DNA of 64,000 bases from BOG-908 sp965199235 (GTDB lineage Bacteria; Pseudomonadota; Alphaproteobacteria; Acetobacterales; Acetobacteraceae), in the NCBI GenBank assembly GCA_965199235.1, contig CBDAQU010000002.1, forward strand, positions 248,001-312,000, written 5' to 3'. Shown here piece after piece: positions 43,864 through 53,335 of the stretch. A model generated the notes under the pieces. It ran no database searches and was not told where the DNA came from. It saw only the letters and a program-made list of their open reading frames with translations. The position numbers were made by a program, and so were the translations under genes. The first letter of the stretch is position 1, and each line of letters opens with the position of its first letter.

Positions 43864-44535
43864 CTACCCAGGGGCGCCCGGCTGCCGCCGGGGGTCGGCT
43901 CTTGCAAACGCCTCGTGCTGTTCGCATCGTGCCACGATGCGGCCGATTGTCGGGATACGATCGACCTCGATCTTGAACACCCGCATGACCACGAGGATGC
44001 TGGCCAGGCATATATCGGCGCTGGTCACCATCTCGCCATGGCAGAAATTGCCGGTCTGCGGATCACTCGCCAGCCGGGCCTCCACCGCGCGCAGGCCCGT
44101 GGTGAACCAGTGCGTCTGCCAGGCGCGCCAGGCGGCGTCATCGAAGCCGCCTACACTGGTTAGGTACCTCCTCACGCGCGGCACGATCAGCGGGTGCGTG
44201 TCGGCCGCCAGCATCGCGGCGAGCGAGCGGACGCGCGCGCGGCCAGGAGGGTCGCGCGGCAGCAGTGGCGGCTCGGGCGCCACCTCGTCGAGGTACTCGA
44301 GAACGGCCAGGGACTGGGTGAGCGCGCCCTGATCAGGCGTCTCGCGGTCGAGCAACGCAGGGATGGCGCCGAGCGGGTTGACGCTGAGGAACGCTTCGGC
44401 CTGCTGCTCGCCGGCATCGAGGTCGACATAGTGCTCCTCGGCAATCAGGGCCTTGAGGTTCAGCGCCACCCGGACACGATAGGTCGCCGAGCTCCGCCAG
44501 AAGGCGAACAGTCCGAACCGTGCCTGGCCTGTCAT
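43864..44535 (-). CDS. maiA: maleylacetoacetate isomerase (zeta-class GST)
   Basis: 223 aa. Isomerises maleylacetoacetate to fumarylacetoacetate in tyrosine/homogentisate breakdown, using glutathione. The zeta-class active-site loop appears as WRSSATYRVRVALNLK (usual SSxSxRVR), NPLGAIPALLD binds glutathione, and the helical C domain carries GEMVTSADICLASILV. No other homogentisate-pathway gene is in the window, and a general GST role is possible. Divergent from the metallophosphoesterase gene, convergent with glgC. Confidence 0.87.
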   Translation of the reverse strand: MTGQARFGLFAFWRSSATYRVRVALNLKALIAEEHYVDLDAGEQQAEAFLSVNPLGAIPALLDRETPDQGALTQSLAVLEYLDEVAPEPPLLPRDPPGRARVRSLAAMLAADTHPLIVPRVRRYLTSVGGFDDAAWRAWQTHWFTTGLRAVEARLASDPQTGNFCHGEMVTSADICLASILVVMRVFKIEVDRIPTIGRIVARCEQHEAFARADPRRQPGAPG

Positions 44536-44658
44536 GTCGCTCTCCTCAATGGCTCACCGCTGGGGCAGGCTGGATGGCTGGCCGATTGTGAACGCCTCGG
44601 TCAGGCGGCTATGCTGCGCTGCAGGAACACAAGGGGCTAGCCTGTCCGTGCAACTCGT

Positions 44659-46320
44659 ATGACACCGCCCTATCTTCCACGTCGCGCGATGATGCTGGCC
44701 GCCACGGCTGCCGGTCTGGGCCTTTCGGCAGGGGCGGAAGCGAGTGGCGAGGCTGCCCCGGCGATGGCGAAGGGGATCGTCTACGAGCAGGCCGGTGGCG
44801 GCCGGCGGGGCGTGCCCGACGTGATGGTCAGCAACGGCGAGGACGTGGTCGTCAGCGGGGCTGATGGAAGCTGGACGCTGCCCGTCGAGGACGGGCAGAG
44901 CATCTTCGTCATCAAGCCCCATGGCTGGGCCACGCCGGTCGATCCTGGCACGCAGCTTGCGCGGTTCGCCTACCTGCACAGCCCTGCCGGCACCCCACGG
45001 TCGCTTCGCCTTCGCTTTGCCGGCGTGGCGCCTACCGGCCCGTTGCCGGCCAGCATCGATTTCGAGCTCCGCCGGCAGGAGGAGGCCGCGCGGTTCGATG
45101 CGCTGCTGCTGACCGACCCGCAGCCCGAAAGCGTGGCCGAACTCGGCTACGTGCGCGACGACGTGGTGGCGCAGCTCGGCGAGTTTTCGGCCGCCTTCGC
45201 CATCGCGCATGGCGATCTGATGTTCGACGACCTCGCCTTCTACGATCGTTTCAACCGCATGGTCGGCACCGCCGGCATTCCGTGGTACGCCTGCCCGGGC
45301 AACCACGACATGAACTACGAGGCGCCGGACGACGCGCTATCGCGCGAAACCTTCAAGCGCGTCTACGGCGCTCGCCACCACGCGTTCCAGTATGGCGGCG
45401 CCACCTTCATCCTGCTCGACAACGTGGACTACCTCGGCACCGATCCTGCCCGCCCGTTGGCGGCCGGCCACTATCGCGGCCGGTTCGGGCCGCGCCAGCT
45501 CGCCTTCGTCCGCAACGTGCTGGCGCACGTGCCGCGCGACCGCCTGGTGGTGGTCTCCCACCACATTCCGCTCTACACGCTGATGGCCAACGAGCCGGCC
45601 AACAGCACCATCGATACGGCCGACCTGCTGGCGGCGCTCGCCACGCATCCGAACTGCATCAGCTTCAGCGGCCATACGCATACCAACGAGCACTGGTATC
45701 TCGGCCTCGACGGCCAGCCCGCCCAGGCGGGACACCACCACCACGTGCTGTCGGCGGCCAGCGGCAGCTGGTGGAGCGGCCCGGACGACGTGCGCGGCAT
45801 CCCCGTGGCGCTGGCCACCGATGGCAGCCCAAGCGGCTTTCACGTTCTCTCCGTCGATGGCAGCCATGCCGCCGTACGGCTGATCCCGTCGCACGACCCG
45901 GCGCGTGCGCTGCTGCGCATCGTGCTCGACAGCCAGGCGCATCAGGAGGAGCCGGAGCTGCTGAGCCAATACGCGCCGGGCGCGCTGCTGACCGGGCCGA
46001 TCGAGGCGGCGCAGGTGCCGTCCACGCGCGTGGTGGTGAATTTCTTCGACGGTGGCCCGCACTCGGTAGTGGAGATGGCGGCGGGTGGCGGCGCGTTCGT
46101 GGCGATGCAGCAGGTCACGCGCATCGACCCGTTCGTTGTGGACGTGTACGGCCGCGGCGGAGCGACGCGCAAACCCTGGGTGAAGCCGGAGCTTTCCTCG
46201 CATCTGTGGCAGGCCAGCCTGCCCGCCTCTCTCGGCGTCGGCACGCATCGTCTTCGCGTGCGCGCTACGGACGAATATGGCGGCAGTCACGCGGCTTCTA
46301 TGGTCCTGGAAGTGACCTGA
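44659..46320 (+). CDS. exported calcineurin-like metallophosphoesterase
   Basis: 553 aa in three parts: an N-terminal beta domain (about 38-140; KGIVYEQAGGGRRGVPDVMVSNG), the catalytic domain with DALLLTDPQ, HGDLMFDD, PGNHDMNYE, VVSHHIPL and SGHTHTNEHWY supplying the two-metal ligands, and a C-terminal beta domain ending VRATDEYGGSHAASMVLEVT. A twin arginine (LPRRAMMLAATAAG) suggests Tat export. Relatives act on phosphodiesters or phosphoproteins at the cell surface; substrate unknown. Confidence 0.85.
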   Translation: MTPPYLPRRAMMLAATAAGLGLSAGAEASGEAAPAMAKGIVYEQAGGGRRGVPDVMVSNGEDVVVSGADGSWTLPVEDGQSIFVIKPHGWATPVDPGTQLARFAYLHSPAGTPRSLRLRFAGVAPTGPLPASIDFELRRQEEAARFDALLLTDPQPESVAELGYVRDDVVAQLGEFSAAFAIAHGDLMFDDLAFYDRFNRMVGTAGIPWYACPGNHDMNYEAPDDALSRETFKRVYGARHHAFQYGGATFILLDNVDYLGTDPARPLAAGHYRGRFGPRQLAFVRNVLAHVPRDRLVVVSHHIPLYTLMANEPANSTIDTADLLAALATHPNCISFSGHTHTNEHWYLGLDGQPAQAGHHHHVLSAASGSWWSGPDDVRGIPVALATDGSPSGFHVLSVDGSHAAVRLIPSHDPARALLRIVLDSQAHQEEPELLSQYAPGALLTGPIEAAQVPSTRVVVNFFDGGPHSVVEMAAGGGAFVAMQQVTRIDPFVVDVYGRGGATRKPWVKPELSSHLWQASLPASLGVGTHRLRVRATDEYGGSHAASMVLEVT

Positions 46321-46380
46321 CTCCGGGGGCTTGCGCCTGATGGGAAGGACAAGGCGACCGCTCGAACCCGCTGCGTCGCC

Positions 46381-47901
46381 TCAGACGTGCAACACCATGT
46401 CCTGCTCCGCATCCCTGACACGAATCCGCCCCACGCTCGTGCTCAACATGCCGGCTGGAGCGTGGTCGAGTTCGTCGCCGAACAGGCGGCAGCCGTCTCG
46501 GCCCGCCGCCTTCACGGCGTAAAGAGCGAGGTCTGCACGGCGCAGGATCTCGTCCGTTGCCACGTTGACGCCGGCGCTGAGCGCCACGCCGATGCTTGCG
46601 CTCACCCTCGCCAGGCCGTCCACGAGATGGAACGGTTCCCTGGCACTGTCGGCGATGCTCTCACCGAGGTCGCGGGCGGCATCTGCCGCCGGGTCGCAGG
46701 CCATCAGAACGGCAAATTCGTCACCGCCCAGGCGCGCCACGCTGACGCCGGCCGCGACCACGCGCAGTATCCGTCTGCTGAAGACCTTCAGCAATTCGTC
46801 TCCTGCCCGGTGTCCCATCGTGTCGTTCACCTCCTTGAAATGATCGAGGTCGATGAGAAGCACGGCGCATGGCGTGCCGGTCGAAAGCATCCCCCTCAAC
46901 CGGCGTTGGAACAGTTCGCGGTTGATCAGGGTCGTCAGCCCGTCATGCGTGGCGCTGTGTTCCAGGGCGCTCTTGGTCAGCCGCAGCCGGCGCAGCGTTC
47001 GGCTTCTCTCCCCCAACGCGTTGTTGGCCGGCACCGCGGAGAAAAACAGCGAGAGCAAATAAGGCTGAACCATGTTCGCCTTGAGCAGCGCGCCGCTGGT
47101 GGACAGCGTCGCCAGCGGCCCCAGCCCATGGGCGGTCATCCCCGACGCGACGATTGCGGTGAGCAGGACGGAGGCGAGCACCCAGGACGGCCCGGCTCTG
47201 AACGCGGTAAGGATGAGCGCCGGGTAGATCGTCAGGAACAACGGTGAGTTCGACTGGGAGAAACTCGCGAACGTGAGAGCGACGGTCACCGCAAGCAGCA
47301 GCCAGCGCTCCAGCGGCGGCGCGTCGCATGGGTCTTCGATGATGGGCCGGCGCATGGCGAACAGGATGGCCGGCGTCGCCAGAAGCAGCCCGAAGCCGTC
47401 GCACAATGTCCACTGCGCAAGGTCGGCCAGCACGTCCTCCTCTAAGTCGCTGCGCCATTCGAGCAGCTCGCCCAACGTCGCTTCACATCCTGAGGCAACG
47501 AACGCGATCACTCCGAACGTCAGCAGGCGGCGGAACCTGGAGAAATCCGTGGTCGCGCCACACAGCGATCTGGTCAGGAAGGCAGCGAGGTATGCCACGC
47601 CCAGATTGAGGGCGCAGAAGAGCACGCTGTTGAAAGGGCGATAGGGCGTCAGGCTGTTCAGCGCGAGGTTGACGAGAAAGCAGAGCGCGGCGACGACCGT
47701 GGATTTGCCCGGCGGCAGCAGGAGGACCGCCACGACGACCGCGGCGTTGGCAGGCCAGAACGACGAATTGCCCGCATGGTCGAGGCAAACCAGGCGCGTC
47801 ACCAGTACCAGCACGGCGAACATGCCAACCAAGAGAAAGGCTGCTGCCCAACCCCGTACCGGTTCGGCTGGCCGCTGAAGGTGCCATTGTCGGCGGCGCA
47901 T
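46381..47901 (-). CDS. membrane diguanylate cyclase (MASE1-GGDEF)
   Basis: 506 aa. The first 300 residues hold about eight membrane helices of MASE1 type (FWPANAAVVVAVLLLPPG, SFSQSNSPLFLTIYPALI). A GGDEF domain follows (about 330-490) with the metal Asp in LLIDLDHFKEVNDTMGH and an intact active loop RLGGDEF, so it should make cyclic di-GMP. No RxxD inhibitory site directly before the loop can be seen (RVVAAGVSVARLGGDEF). c-di-GMP could feed the exopolysaccharide genes elsewhere in the window. Divergent from the FAD gene. Confidence 0.92.
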   Translation of the reverse strand: MRRRQWHLQRPAEPVRGWAAAFLLVGMFAVLVLVTRLVCLDHAGNSSFWPANAAVVVAVLLLPPGKSTVVAALCFLVNLALNSLTPYRPFNSVLFCALNLGVAYLAAFLTRSLCGATTDFSRFRRLLTFGVIAFVASGCEATLGELLEWRSDLEEDVLADLAQWTLCDGFGLLLATPAILFAMRRPIIEDPCDAPPLERWLLLAVTVALTFASFSQSNSPLFLTIYPALILTAFRAGPSWVLASVLLTAIVASGMTAHGLGPLATLSTSGALLKANMVQPYLLSLFFSAVPANNALGERSRTLRRLRLTKSALEHSATHDGLTTLINRELFQRRLRGMLSTGTPCAVLLIDLDHFKEVNDTMGHRAGDELLKVFSRRILRVVAAGVSVARLGGDEFAVLMACDPAADAARDLGESIADSAREPFHLVDGLARVSASIGVALSAGVNVATDEILRRADLALYAVKAAGRDGCRLFGDELDHAPAGMLSTSVGRIRVRDAEQDMVLHV

Positions 47902-48088
47902 GTCGGGCTCGCATCTGTGACCGCGTGATCATGAGTGCAAACCACTTCCCGGTTGTTAATGGGTCGCTGGCCGGAACTGACCAGATGCAATCAAAAGATT
48001 GCAGGAACACAACTCTGGCAATCCAAATCATATGTTCGTACTATGGGTATCCGATATCGGCGCTGCCGACGGAGGATGGAGACCGGGG

Positions 48089-49606
48089 ATGCTGCGACGG
48101 ACAGAGCAACCGGACCCTGCTCACGCTTCAGCAAACCTCCTGCCTCCTCGGCGCACCAGGGAACCGGGCCGGGCCGCCGGCGGCAGCCCCATCGCCGTCA
48201 TCGGTGCCGGGTTTTCCGGCACCATGGCCGCGTTGCAGCTTCTTCGCCGCCTGCCCGCCGAGAAGCCGGTCCTGCTATGCGAGCGCTCGGCGGAGTTCGC
48301 AGGCGGCGTCGCCTACGCGGCGGGAGACAACGAGCATCTGCTGAACGTGCGCGCTGCGAACATGAGCGCCCTGTCCGACGACCCCTCGCATTTCACCGAA
48401 TGGCTCTCGCGCCGCATGGCCTCGTCCGCAGGCCCCCTCGCCGGGGTTCACGAGACCGAGACAGGCCTGTTTGCCTCGCGCGGGCTATACGGCCGGTACC
48501 TGCGCTCCATCCTGGACGAGGCGATGCGGCGGACAGTCGGCGATGCCCAGCTCCGCCTGCTGCCGGACCACGTCGTCGACGTCGAACCATGCACGACGGC
48601 GGGCAACCTTGAAGGCTTCACCCTGGTCTGCGGCAGCGGCCAGCGTGTCGATGTGGCAGCCATCGTCATCGCCGTCGGCAACCTGCCCGCCGAGGAGGCG
48701 GAGGACGACCGCATCTGCCGCAACCCGTGGGAGCCGAAGGCTTGGCGGCCGCTCGATCCGGAACGGTCGATCATGATCGTCGGAACCGGCCTGACGATGG
48801 TGGACCTGGCACTCGGCCTGCGCAGGCGCGGCTTTCCCGGCCACATCGTCGCGATGTCCAGGGGCGGCCTGCTGGCCACGCGCCATGCACCGGCCGCCGC
48901 CTGGCCCACGCCGGTGCTGACGCAGGAGGAGGAGCGGTCCGTTCGCCGGCTGACCGCGCGCCTGCGCGGCGAAATCGCTGCCGCGCGCGCGCAGGGCGTG
49001 GATTGGCGGGCGGTCATAGACAGCCTTCGCCCGATCACCGCGCGGCTCTGGTGCGGCATGCCGGACCAGGAGCGCCGGCGCTTCCTGCGCCACCTTCGCC
49101 GCCACTGGGACGTGCATCGCCACCGCATGTCGCCGCCCCACGCGGACCACATCGCGCGCATGCAGGCCGACGGCACGCTGCAGGTCATCGCCGGGCGCAT
49201 CGTGGCGCTCGAAACGCAGAACGACCGCGTGCGCGTCACCTACCGCCCCCGCTCGGGCACGGCCGGCCCGTCACCGCAGACCCGAACGATGGAGGTGCAG
49301 CGCGTGATCATGGCCAGCGGCGTCGAAAACCTGTCGCGCACGCATGACCGGCTGATGCAGAACCTGCTGGACCGCGGCCTGGTGCGCCCGGACGCCCAGG
49401 GCATGGGGATCGACGTCGATGACCTCAGCGCGGTCCGGGCCGACGGCACCGTGGCCCGCAACGTATGGGCGCTCGGCCCCATCGTTCGCGGCGTGCTGTG
49501 GGAGTGTGTGGCGGTGCCCGACATCCGCGTGCAGGCCAGCCACCTGGCCGAGCGCGTGGCCGAGCGCGTGCGCGAGGACGCGGCGCAATGGGGTTTTGCG
49601 ATCTAG
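48089..49606 (+). CDS. FAD/NAD(P)-binding protein (NAD_binding_9 type)
   Basis: 505 aa from the ATG at 48089, which has GGAG 7 bases upstream; a longer frame from 47999 lacks a ribosome-binding site. SPIAVIGAGFSGTMAALQLL is the FAD loop, SIMIVGTGLTMVDLALGL a second dinucleotide loop, and VWALGPIVRGVLWECVAVPDIR the family's carboxy signature. Members are often annotated as hydroxyacylglutathione-type or SidA-like oxidoreductases, but no substrate is established. It ends 17 bases before a hairpin repeat. Confidence 0.85.
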   Translation: MLRRTEQPDPAHASANLLPPRRTREPGRAAGGSPIAVIGAGFSGTMAALQLLRRLPAEKPVLLCERSAEFAGGVAYAAGDNEHLLNVRAANMSALSDDPSHFTEWLSRRMASSAGPLAGVHETETGLFASRGLYGRYLRSILDEAMRRTVGDAQLRLLPDHVVDVEPCTTAGNLEGFTLVCGSGQRVDVAAIVIAVGNLPAEEAEDDRICRNPWEPKAWRPLDPERSIMIVGTGLTMVDLALGLRRRGFPGHIVAMSRGGLLATRHAPAAAWPTPVLTQEEERSVRRLTARLRGEIAAARAQGVDWRAVIDSLRPITARLWCGMPDQERRRFLRHLRRHWDVHRHRMSPPHADHIARMQADGTLQVIAGRIVALETQNDRVRVTYRPRSGTAGPSPQTRTMEVQRVIMASGVENLSRTHDRLMQNLLDRGLVRPDAQGMGIDVDDLSAVRADGTVARNVWALGPIVRGVLWECVAVPDIRVQASHLAERVAERVREDAAQWGFAI

Positions 49607-49623
49607 GGTGGGCGAAGGGAGGC

Positions 49624-49676
49624 CGGGGGCTCTGCCCCTGGACCCCGCTGGGGTTTGAAACCCCAGACCCCCGTTC
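49624..49676 (+). repeat. palindromic 3' element, left copy
   Basis: Two hairpins: GGGGCTCTGCCCC, then CTGGGGTTTGAAACCCCAG. The same element lies inverted at 50493-50545, so the pair brackets the FkbM gene. Located 17 bases after the FAD-gene stop; a terminator role is plausible. Confidence 0.85.
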
Positions 49677-49705
49677 ACGGCCGCCGGAACTCCCTTGGCG
49701 ATCAG

Positions 49706-50431
49706 CTAATAGAAATTGCCTCCGAGCGCAGAGCGCCATCCCTCCGTGAAGTAAAGATGTTCGAACGAGTTCAGTCCGTGGAGTTTCTGACTTGCGTCGA
49801 ACAGCAGGCCGGATCGGAAGTAGCCAGGTTTATGCCAGAACTCGCTGATATGCAGCCTGCAGTGGAACTGAAAGCCCAAACCTCTCAGCATGCCGCGGCA
49901 CGCTTCGTCGTGATCGGGGTTTTGCCCTTCCAGCTCAAGGCAGACCACGCCAACGGGCGTTTTCCAATCCATCGAGCAGAGGACTAGGAACTCTGCTCCT
50001 TGAACGTCGATCGATATGAAGTCGATATACTCGACTCTCTCGACTTCCATGATCGCCCTGAGCGGCACGCTCAACACGTTGTAGTGCCGGGATTGCCCGA
50101 GATCCCACGTCCTGATGTATTCCTCGGTCAGCTCGCTTTTCACCCCCGAGACGGGCGCGTCCCCGACGAACTCGCACACCCCGAAATCAGCCATGATCGC
50201 CAGCCGGTGGATCGAGGCTTTCGGCCTGTTCGCATAGATCTTGCCGACGTTGACAGGAGACGGCTCCACAAGAACACATCTGCAGTCGTTGAACTGCTCC
50301 AGCGCAAGCGTATTCGAATAGACCAATCCGTCATAGGCGCCGACTTCGAAAAGCACCACGTCGCGTCTTGGCACGTTCATGAAGTTCTGGAGGCAGTAAA
50401 CATCCTCGCCGAGCTGGGAGTAAGACTTCAT
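49706..50431 (-). CDS. FkbM-family methyltransferase
   Basis: 241 aa SAM-dependent methyltransferase, usually acting on sugar hydroxyls. Motif I region VLFEVGAYDGLVYSNTLAL, VLVEPSP, and the family hallmark YIDFISIDVQGAEFLVL are clear. Codons are visibly less GC-rich than in neighbouring genes, and the gene is bracketed by inverted copies of a palindromic element, which suggests acquisition as a unit. Single gene; likely modifies a surface glycan. Confidence 0.9.
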   Translation of the reverse strand: MKSYSQLGEDVYCLQNFMNVPRRDVVLFEVGAYDGLVYSNTLALEQFNDCRCVLVEPSPVNVGKIYANRPKASIHRLAIMADFGVCEFVGDAPVSGVKSELTEEYIRTWDLGQSRHYNVLSVPLRAIMEVERVEYIDFISIDVQGAEFLVLCSMDWKTPVGVVCLELEGQNPDHDEACRGMLRGLGFQFHCRLHISEFWHKPGYFRSGLLFDASQKLHGLNSFEHLYFTEGWRSALGGNFY

Positions 50432-50492
50432 GCGACCCCCGGTATAGAACCGCCGTTTGGAACGTTCTAGCCCGGAATGGCAGCGTTCTAAA

Positions 50493-50545
50493 GGAACGGG
50501 GCTGGGGTCCCTGACCCCAGCGGGGTCCTAGGAGCAAAGCTCCTA
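50493..50545 (-). repeat. palindromic 3' element, right copy
   Basis: Minus-strand order: TAGGAGCTTTGCTCCTA hairpin, GGACCCCGCTGGGG, then CAGGGACCCCAG, matching the left copy at 49624 in reverse orientation. Its first bases include the ssuB stop codon TAG. Confidence 0.85.
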
Positions 50546-51373
50546 GCCTTGCTGACCCGACCCCATCGCATCCCGGTGCAGTATGCGCGCCAGGACCACC
50601 GCCTCCACCTCCGCCAGGGCCGCACCGGCGGAGCGGGGCCGAGGCAGGTCGACCGAAAGGTCGAGGGCGATGCCGCCGTTCTCGACCAGCAATATCCGGT
50701 CGGCCAGGCAGGCGGCTTCAGCCACATCATGCGTCACCAGCACGGCGGTGAAGCCGGCACGCTGCCAAAGCGTCTCGATCAGGGACTGCATCTCCAGCCG
50801 GGTCAGCGCGTCGAGTGCGCCCAGCGGCTCGTCTAGCAGGATCAGCTTGGGGTCGGCCGCCAGCGCACGAGCCAGCGCCACGCGCTGCCGCTGGCCGCCG
50901 GAGAGCATGCGCGGCCAATCATACGCGCGGTCCGCCAGCCCGACGGAGGCCAGTGCCGCCTCCGCACGCGGCCTGGCGCTGCCCGGCAGGCCGAGTGCGA
51001 CGTTGTCGATCACCCGGCGCCACGGCAGCAGACGGCCGTCCTGGAACATCATGCGCAGGTCGGCACCCGCCTGGGCGGGAGGCACGCCGCCCAGCAGCAC
51101 CTGCCCCGTATCGGGCCGGTCCAACCCAGCCAGCATGCGCAGCAGGGTGCTCTTGCCCGATCCGCTGCGGCCGACGATGGCGATGAACTGGCCCGGCTGG
51201 ATGGAAAGGTCGATGTCGCGCAGCACCAGACGCTCGCCGAAGCTGCGCCCGATACCCTGCAGCCGGATCGGCAGGCCCGATACCGGCGCGCCCGCGCGCG
51301 ACGACGCAGCCTCGCGCGGAACGGCGCTCTGGCGCCGGAGAACGCTCAGGCCCGGCTGAACGAGGGATGCCAT
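50543..51373 (-). CDS. ssuB: alkanesulfonate ABC transporter ATPase
   Basis: 276 aa, starting at the ATG at 51373 and overlapping ssuC by 28 bp. Walker A GRSGSGKS, signature LSGGQRQRVALARALA, Walker B LILLDEPLGALD and the switch His (VTHD) are complete. Of the nitrate/sulfonate/taurine subfamily. Energises uptake of alkanesulfonates with SsuC and SsuA. The TAG stop lies inside a palindromic repeat. The best assignment comes from the ssuD neighbour. Confidence 0.93.
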   Translation of the reverse strand: MASLVQPGLSVLRRQSAVPREAASSRAGAPVSGLPIRLQGIGRSFGERLVLRDIDLSIQPGQFIAIVGRSGSGKSTLLRMLAGLDRPDTGQVLLGGVPPAQAGADLRMMFQDGRLLPWRRVIDNVALGLPGSARPRAEAALASVGLADRAYDWPRMLSGGQRQRVALARALAADPKLILLDEPLGALDALTRLEMQSLIETLWQRAGFTAVLVTHDVAEAACLADRILLVENGGIALDLSVDLPRPRSAGAALAEVEAVVLARILHRDAMGSGQQG

Positions 51374-52149
51374 GCGAGCGTACTCCTTTCGATCCAGCGC
51401 GCCAGGCTGTCGATCAGCTTGCCCAGCACCGCGTAGAGCAGGATGCCGAGCATCACGATGTCGGTCTGCATGAATTCGCGCGCGTTCATCGTCATGAACC
51501 CGATGCCGGAGTTGCCGGCGATCGTTTCGGCCACGATCAGCGTCAGCCACATGATACCGAGCGCGTAGCGCACGCCCACCAGTATGGAGGCCATCGCACC
51601 GGGAAGGATCACCTGGCGAAACAGGGAGAACCCGCGCAGCCCCTGGATGCGCGCCATCTCAAGCAGACCGTCATCGATCGTGCGAATGCCGTGATAGGTG
51701 TTGTAGTAGATCGGGAAGAACACGCCGACCGCCACCAGGAACACCTTGGCGGACTCGCCGATACCGAACCAGACGATCACCAGCGGGATGAAGGCAAGGT
51801 GCGGCACCATGCGCAGCATCTGCAGCGCGCCGTCGACCATGTCCTCGGCCAGCCGGCTGATGCCGGCCGCCAAGCCGAAGCAGAAGCCCAGCGAGCCGCC
51901 GATCGCGAAACCCGCGCCGGCGCGGGTGGCCGAAACGAGCACGTCTTGCGGCAGCTCGCCCGATCGCAGCAGCGTCCAGCCGGCCAGCAGCACCGCATGG
52001 GGCGGTGGCAGTTTGCGCGACGGAACCACGCCGGACGCGGTCAGTGCCTCCCACAGCAGCAGCAGCCCGACCGGGACGATCCAGGGGACAGCCGCGCGCG
52101 GGATGTGCAGGCGCAGCTGTCGCAAAGGGGGTGCCGCGATGTCGCTCAC
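51346..52149 (-). CDS. ssuC: alkanesulfonate ABC transporter permease
   Basis: 267 aa inner-membrane permease with about six helices. The EAA-loop motif is ARIQGLRGFSLFRQVILPGA. Start is a GTG at 52149 overlapping the ssuD stop (GTGA). Typical BPD_transp_1 fold (VWFGIGESAKVFLVAVGVFFP). Works with SsuB. Confidence 0.93.
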   Translation of the reverse strand: MSDIAAPPLRQLRLHIPRAAVPWIVPVGLLLLWEALTASGVVPSRKLPPPHAVLLAGWTLLRSGELPQDVLVSATRAGAGFAIGGSLGFCFGLAAGISRLAEDMVDGALQMLRMVPHLAFIPLVIVWFGIGESAKVFLVAVGVFFPIYYNTYHGIRTIDDGLLEMARIQGLRGFSLFRQVILPGAMASILVGVRYALGIMWLTLIVAETIAGNSGIGFMTMNAREFMQTDIVMLGILLYAVLGKLIDSLARWIERSTLAWHPSFSRA

Positions 52150-53294
52150 GAGGCTGCTGCGAGCACCGGCGCACGCTCGTTGGCGATGATCTCGCCGAAC
52201 GGCCCGTTCAGTGCCGCCGCCTGCTTCGGTCCCTCCACGCCGTGCGACAGCGGCAGGCGCGGGAACAGCAGTTCGGCGACGCGATAGGCTTCCTCCAGAT
52301 GCGGGTAGCCGGACAGGATGAAGCTTTCCACCCCGAGGTTGCGGTACTCCAGCAGGCGGGCGGCCACCGTATCGGGGTCGCCGACCAGCGCTGTGCCGGC
52401 GCCGCCGCGCACCAGGCCGACCCCGGCCCACAGATCGGGGCTGATCTCCAGCTTGCTTCGATTGCCGCCATGCAGCGAGGCCATGCGCTGCTGGCCAACG
52501 CTGTCGTAGCGGGCGAAGATTTTTTGCGCGTCGGCGATAACGCGGTCATCCACGTAGCGGATCAGGTCGTTGGCGGCTTCCCAGGCGGCGGCACGGGTTT
52601 CGCGCACCACGATGTGCAGGCGCAGGCCGAACTTGAATGTCCGGCCGCGCCGCTCGGCGGCCTCGCGCGCGACGCGCATCTTCTCGGCAACATCGGCCGG
52701 CGGCTCGCCCCAGGTCAGGTAGACGTCGCACTGCTCGGCCGCGACCTCTATGCCGGCGGGCGAGGAGCCGCCGAACCACAGCGGCGGGTGGGGCGACTGC
52801 ACCGGTGGAAAGGCGATGCGCGCATCCTCGACCCGGATGTGCCGGCCCTCAAAATTGACCGCTTCGCCCGACATCACGCGGCGCCAGACCTGCAGGAACT
52901 CGCCGGTCAGAACGTAGCGCTCGTCATGCGCCAGCCACTGCCCGTCGCCCTTCAGCTCCACCGGATCGCCGCCGGTCACCACGTTGACCAGCAGACGGCC
53001 GTCGGTGGCGCGGTCCAGGGCGGCGGCCATGCGCGCGCCCAGCACCGGCGACATGATGCCGGGCCGCAGGGCGATCAGGAACCGCAGCTGCTTCGTCGCC
53101 GGCGCGAGCGCAGAGCCCACCACCCAGCTATCCTCGCACGACCGCCCGGTCGGCAGCAGCATGCCCCAGTAGCCGAGCTGGTCGGCTGCCTGCGCCACCT
53201 GGCGCAGGTAGTCGAAGGTGAGCGCACGGCCGCCGGTGGCCGATGCGAGGTGCCGGCCGTCGCCGTGGGTGGGAAGAAACCAGAGGAGCTGCAT
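52146..53294 (-). CDS. ssuD: FMNH2-dependent alkanesulfonate monooxygenase
   Basis: 382 aa luciferase-like enzyme that releases sulfite from alkanesulfonates under sulfur starvation. Family segments: FLPTHGDGRHLA, GYWGMLLPTGRSCEDSW, RFLIALRPGIMSPVLGARMAAALDRATDGRLLVNVVTGGDP and LFFGGSS-like PLWFGGSSPAG. An FMN reductase (SsuE) is not in the window. Coupled to ssuC by GTGA. A CTGA-rich leader directly precedes the ATG. Confidence 0.95.
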   Translation of the reverse strand: MQLLWFLPTHGDGRHLASATGGRALTFDYLRQVAQAADQLGYWGMLLPTGRSCEDSWVVGSALAPATKQLRFLIALRPGIMSPVLGARMAAALDRATDGRLLVNVVTGGDPVELKGDGQWLAHDERYVLTGEFLQVWRRVMSGEAVNFEGRHIRVEDARIAFPPVQSPHPPLWFGGSSPAGIEVAAEQCDVYLTWGEPPADVAEKMRVAREAAERRGRTFKFGLRLHIVVRETRAAAWEAANDLIRYVDDRVIADAQKIFARYDSVGQQRMASLHGGNRSKLEISPDLWAGVGLVRGGAGTALVGDPDTVAARLLEYRNLGVESFILSGYPHLEEAYRVAELLFPRLPLSHGVEGPKQAAALNGPFGEIIANERAPVLAAAS

Positions 53295-53327
53295 GTCAGT
53301 CGTCAGCCTTCAGCTGTCAGTCGTCGG
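53295..53327 (-). repeat. CTGA-rich leader before ssuD
   Basis: On the minus strand GACTGACAGCTGAAGGCTGA and onward runs to the ssuD ATG, closely similar to the tract before fpr at 35891-35920. GAAGG within it could act as a ribosome-binding site, 12-13 bases from the ATG. Confidence 0.5.
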
Positions 53328-53335
53328 ACAAGGAA

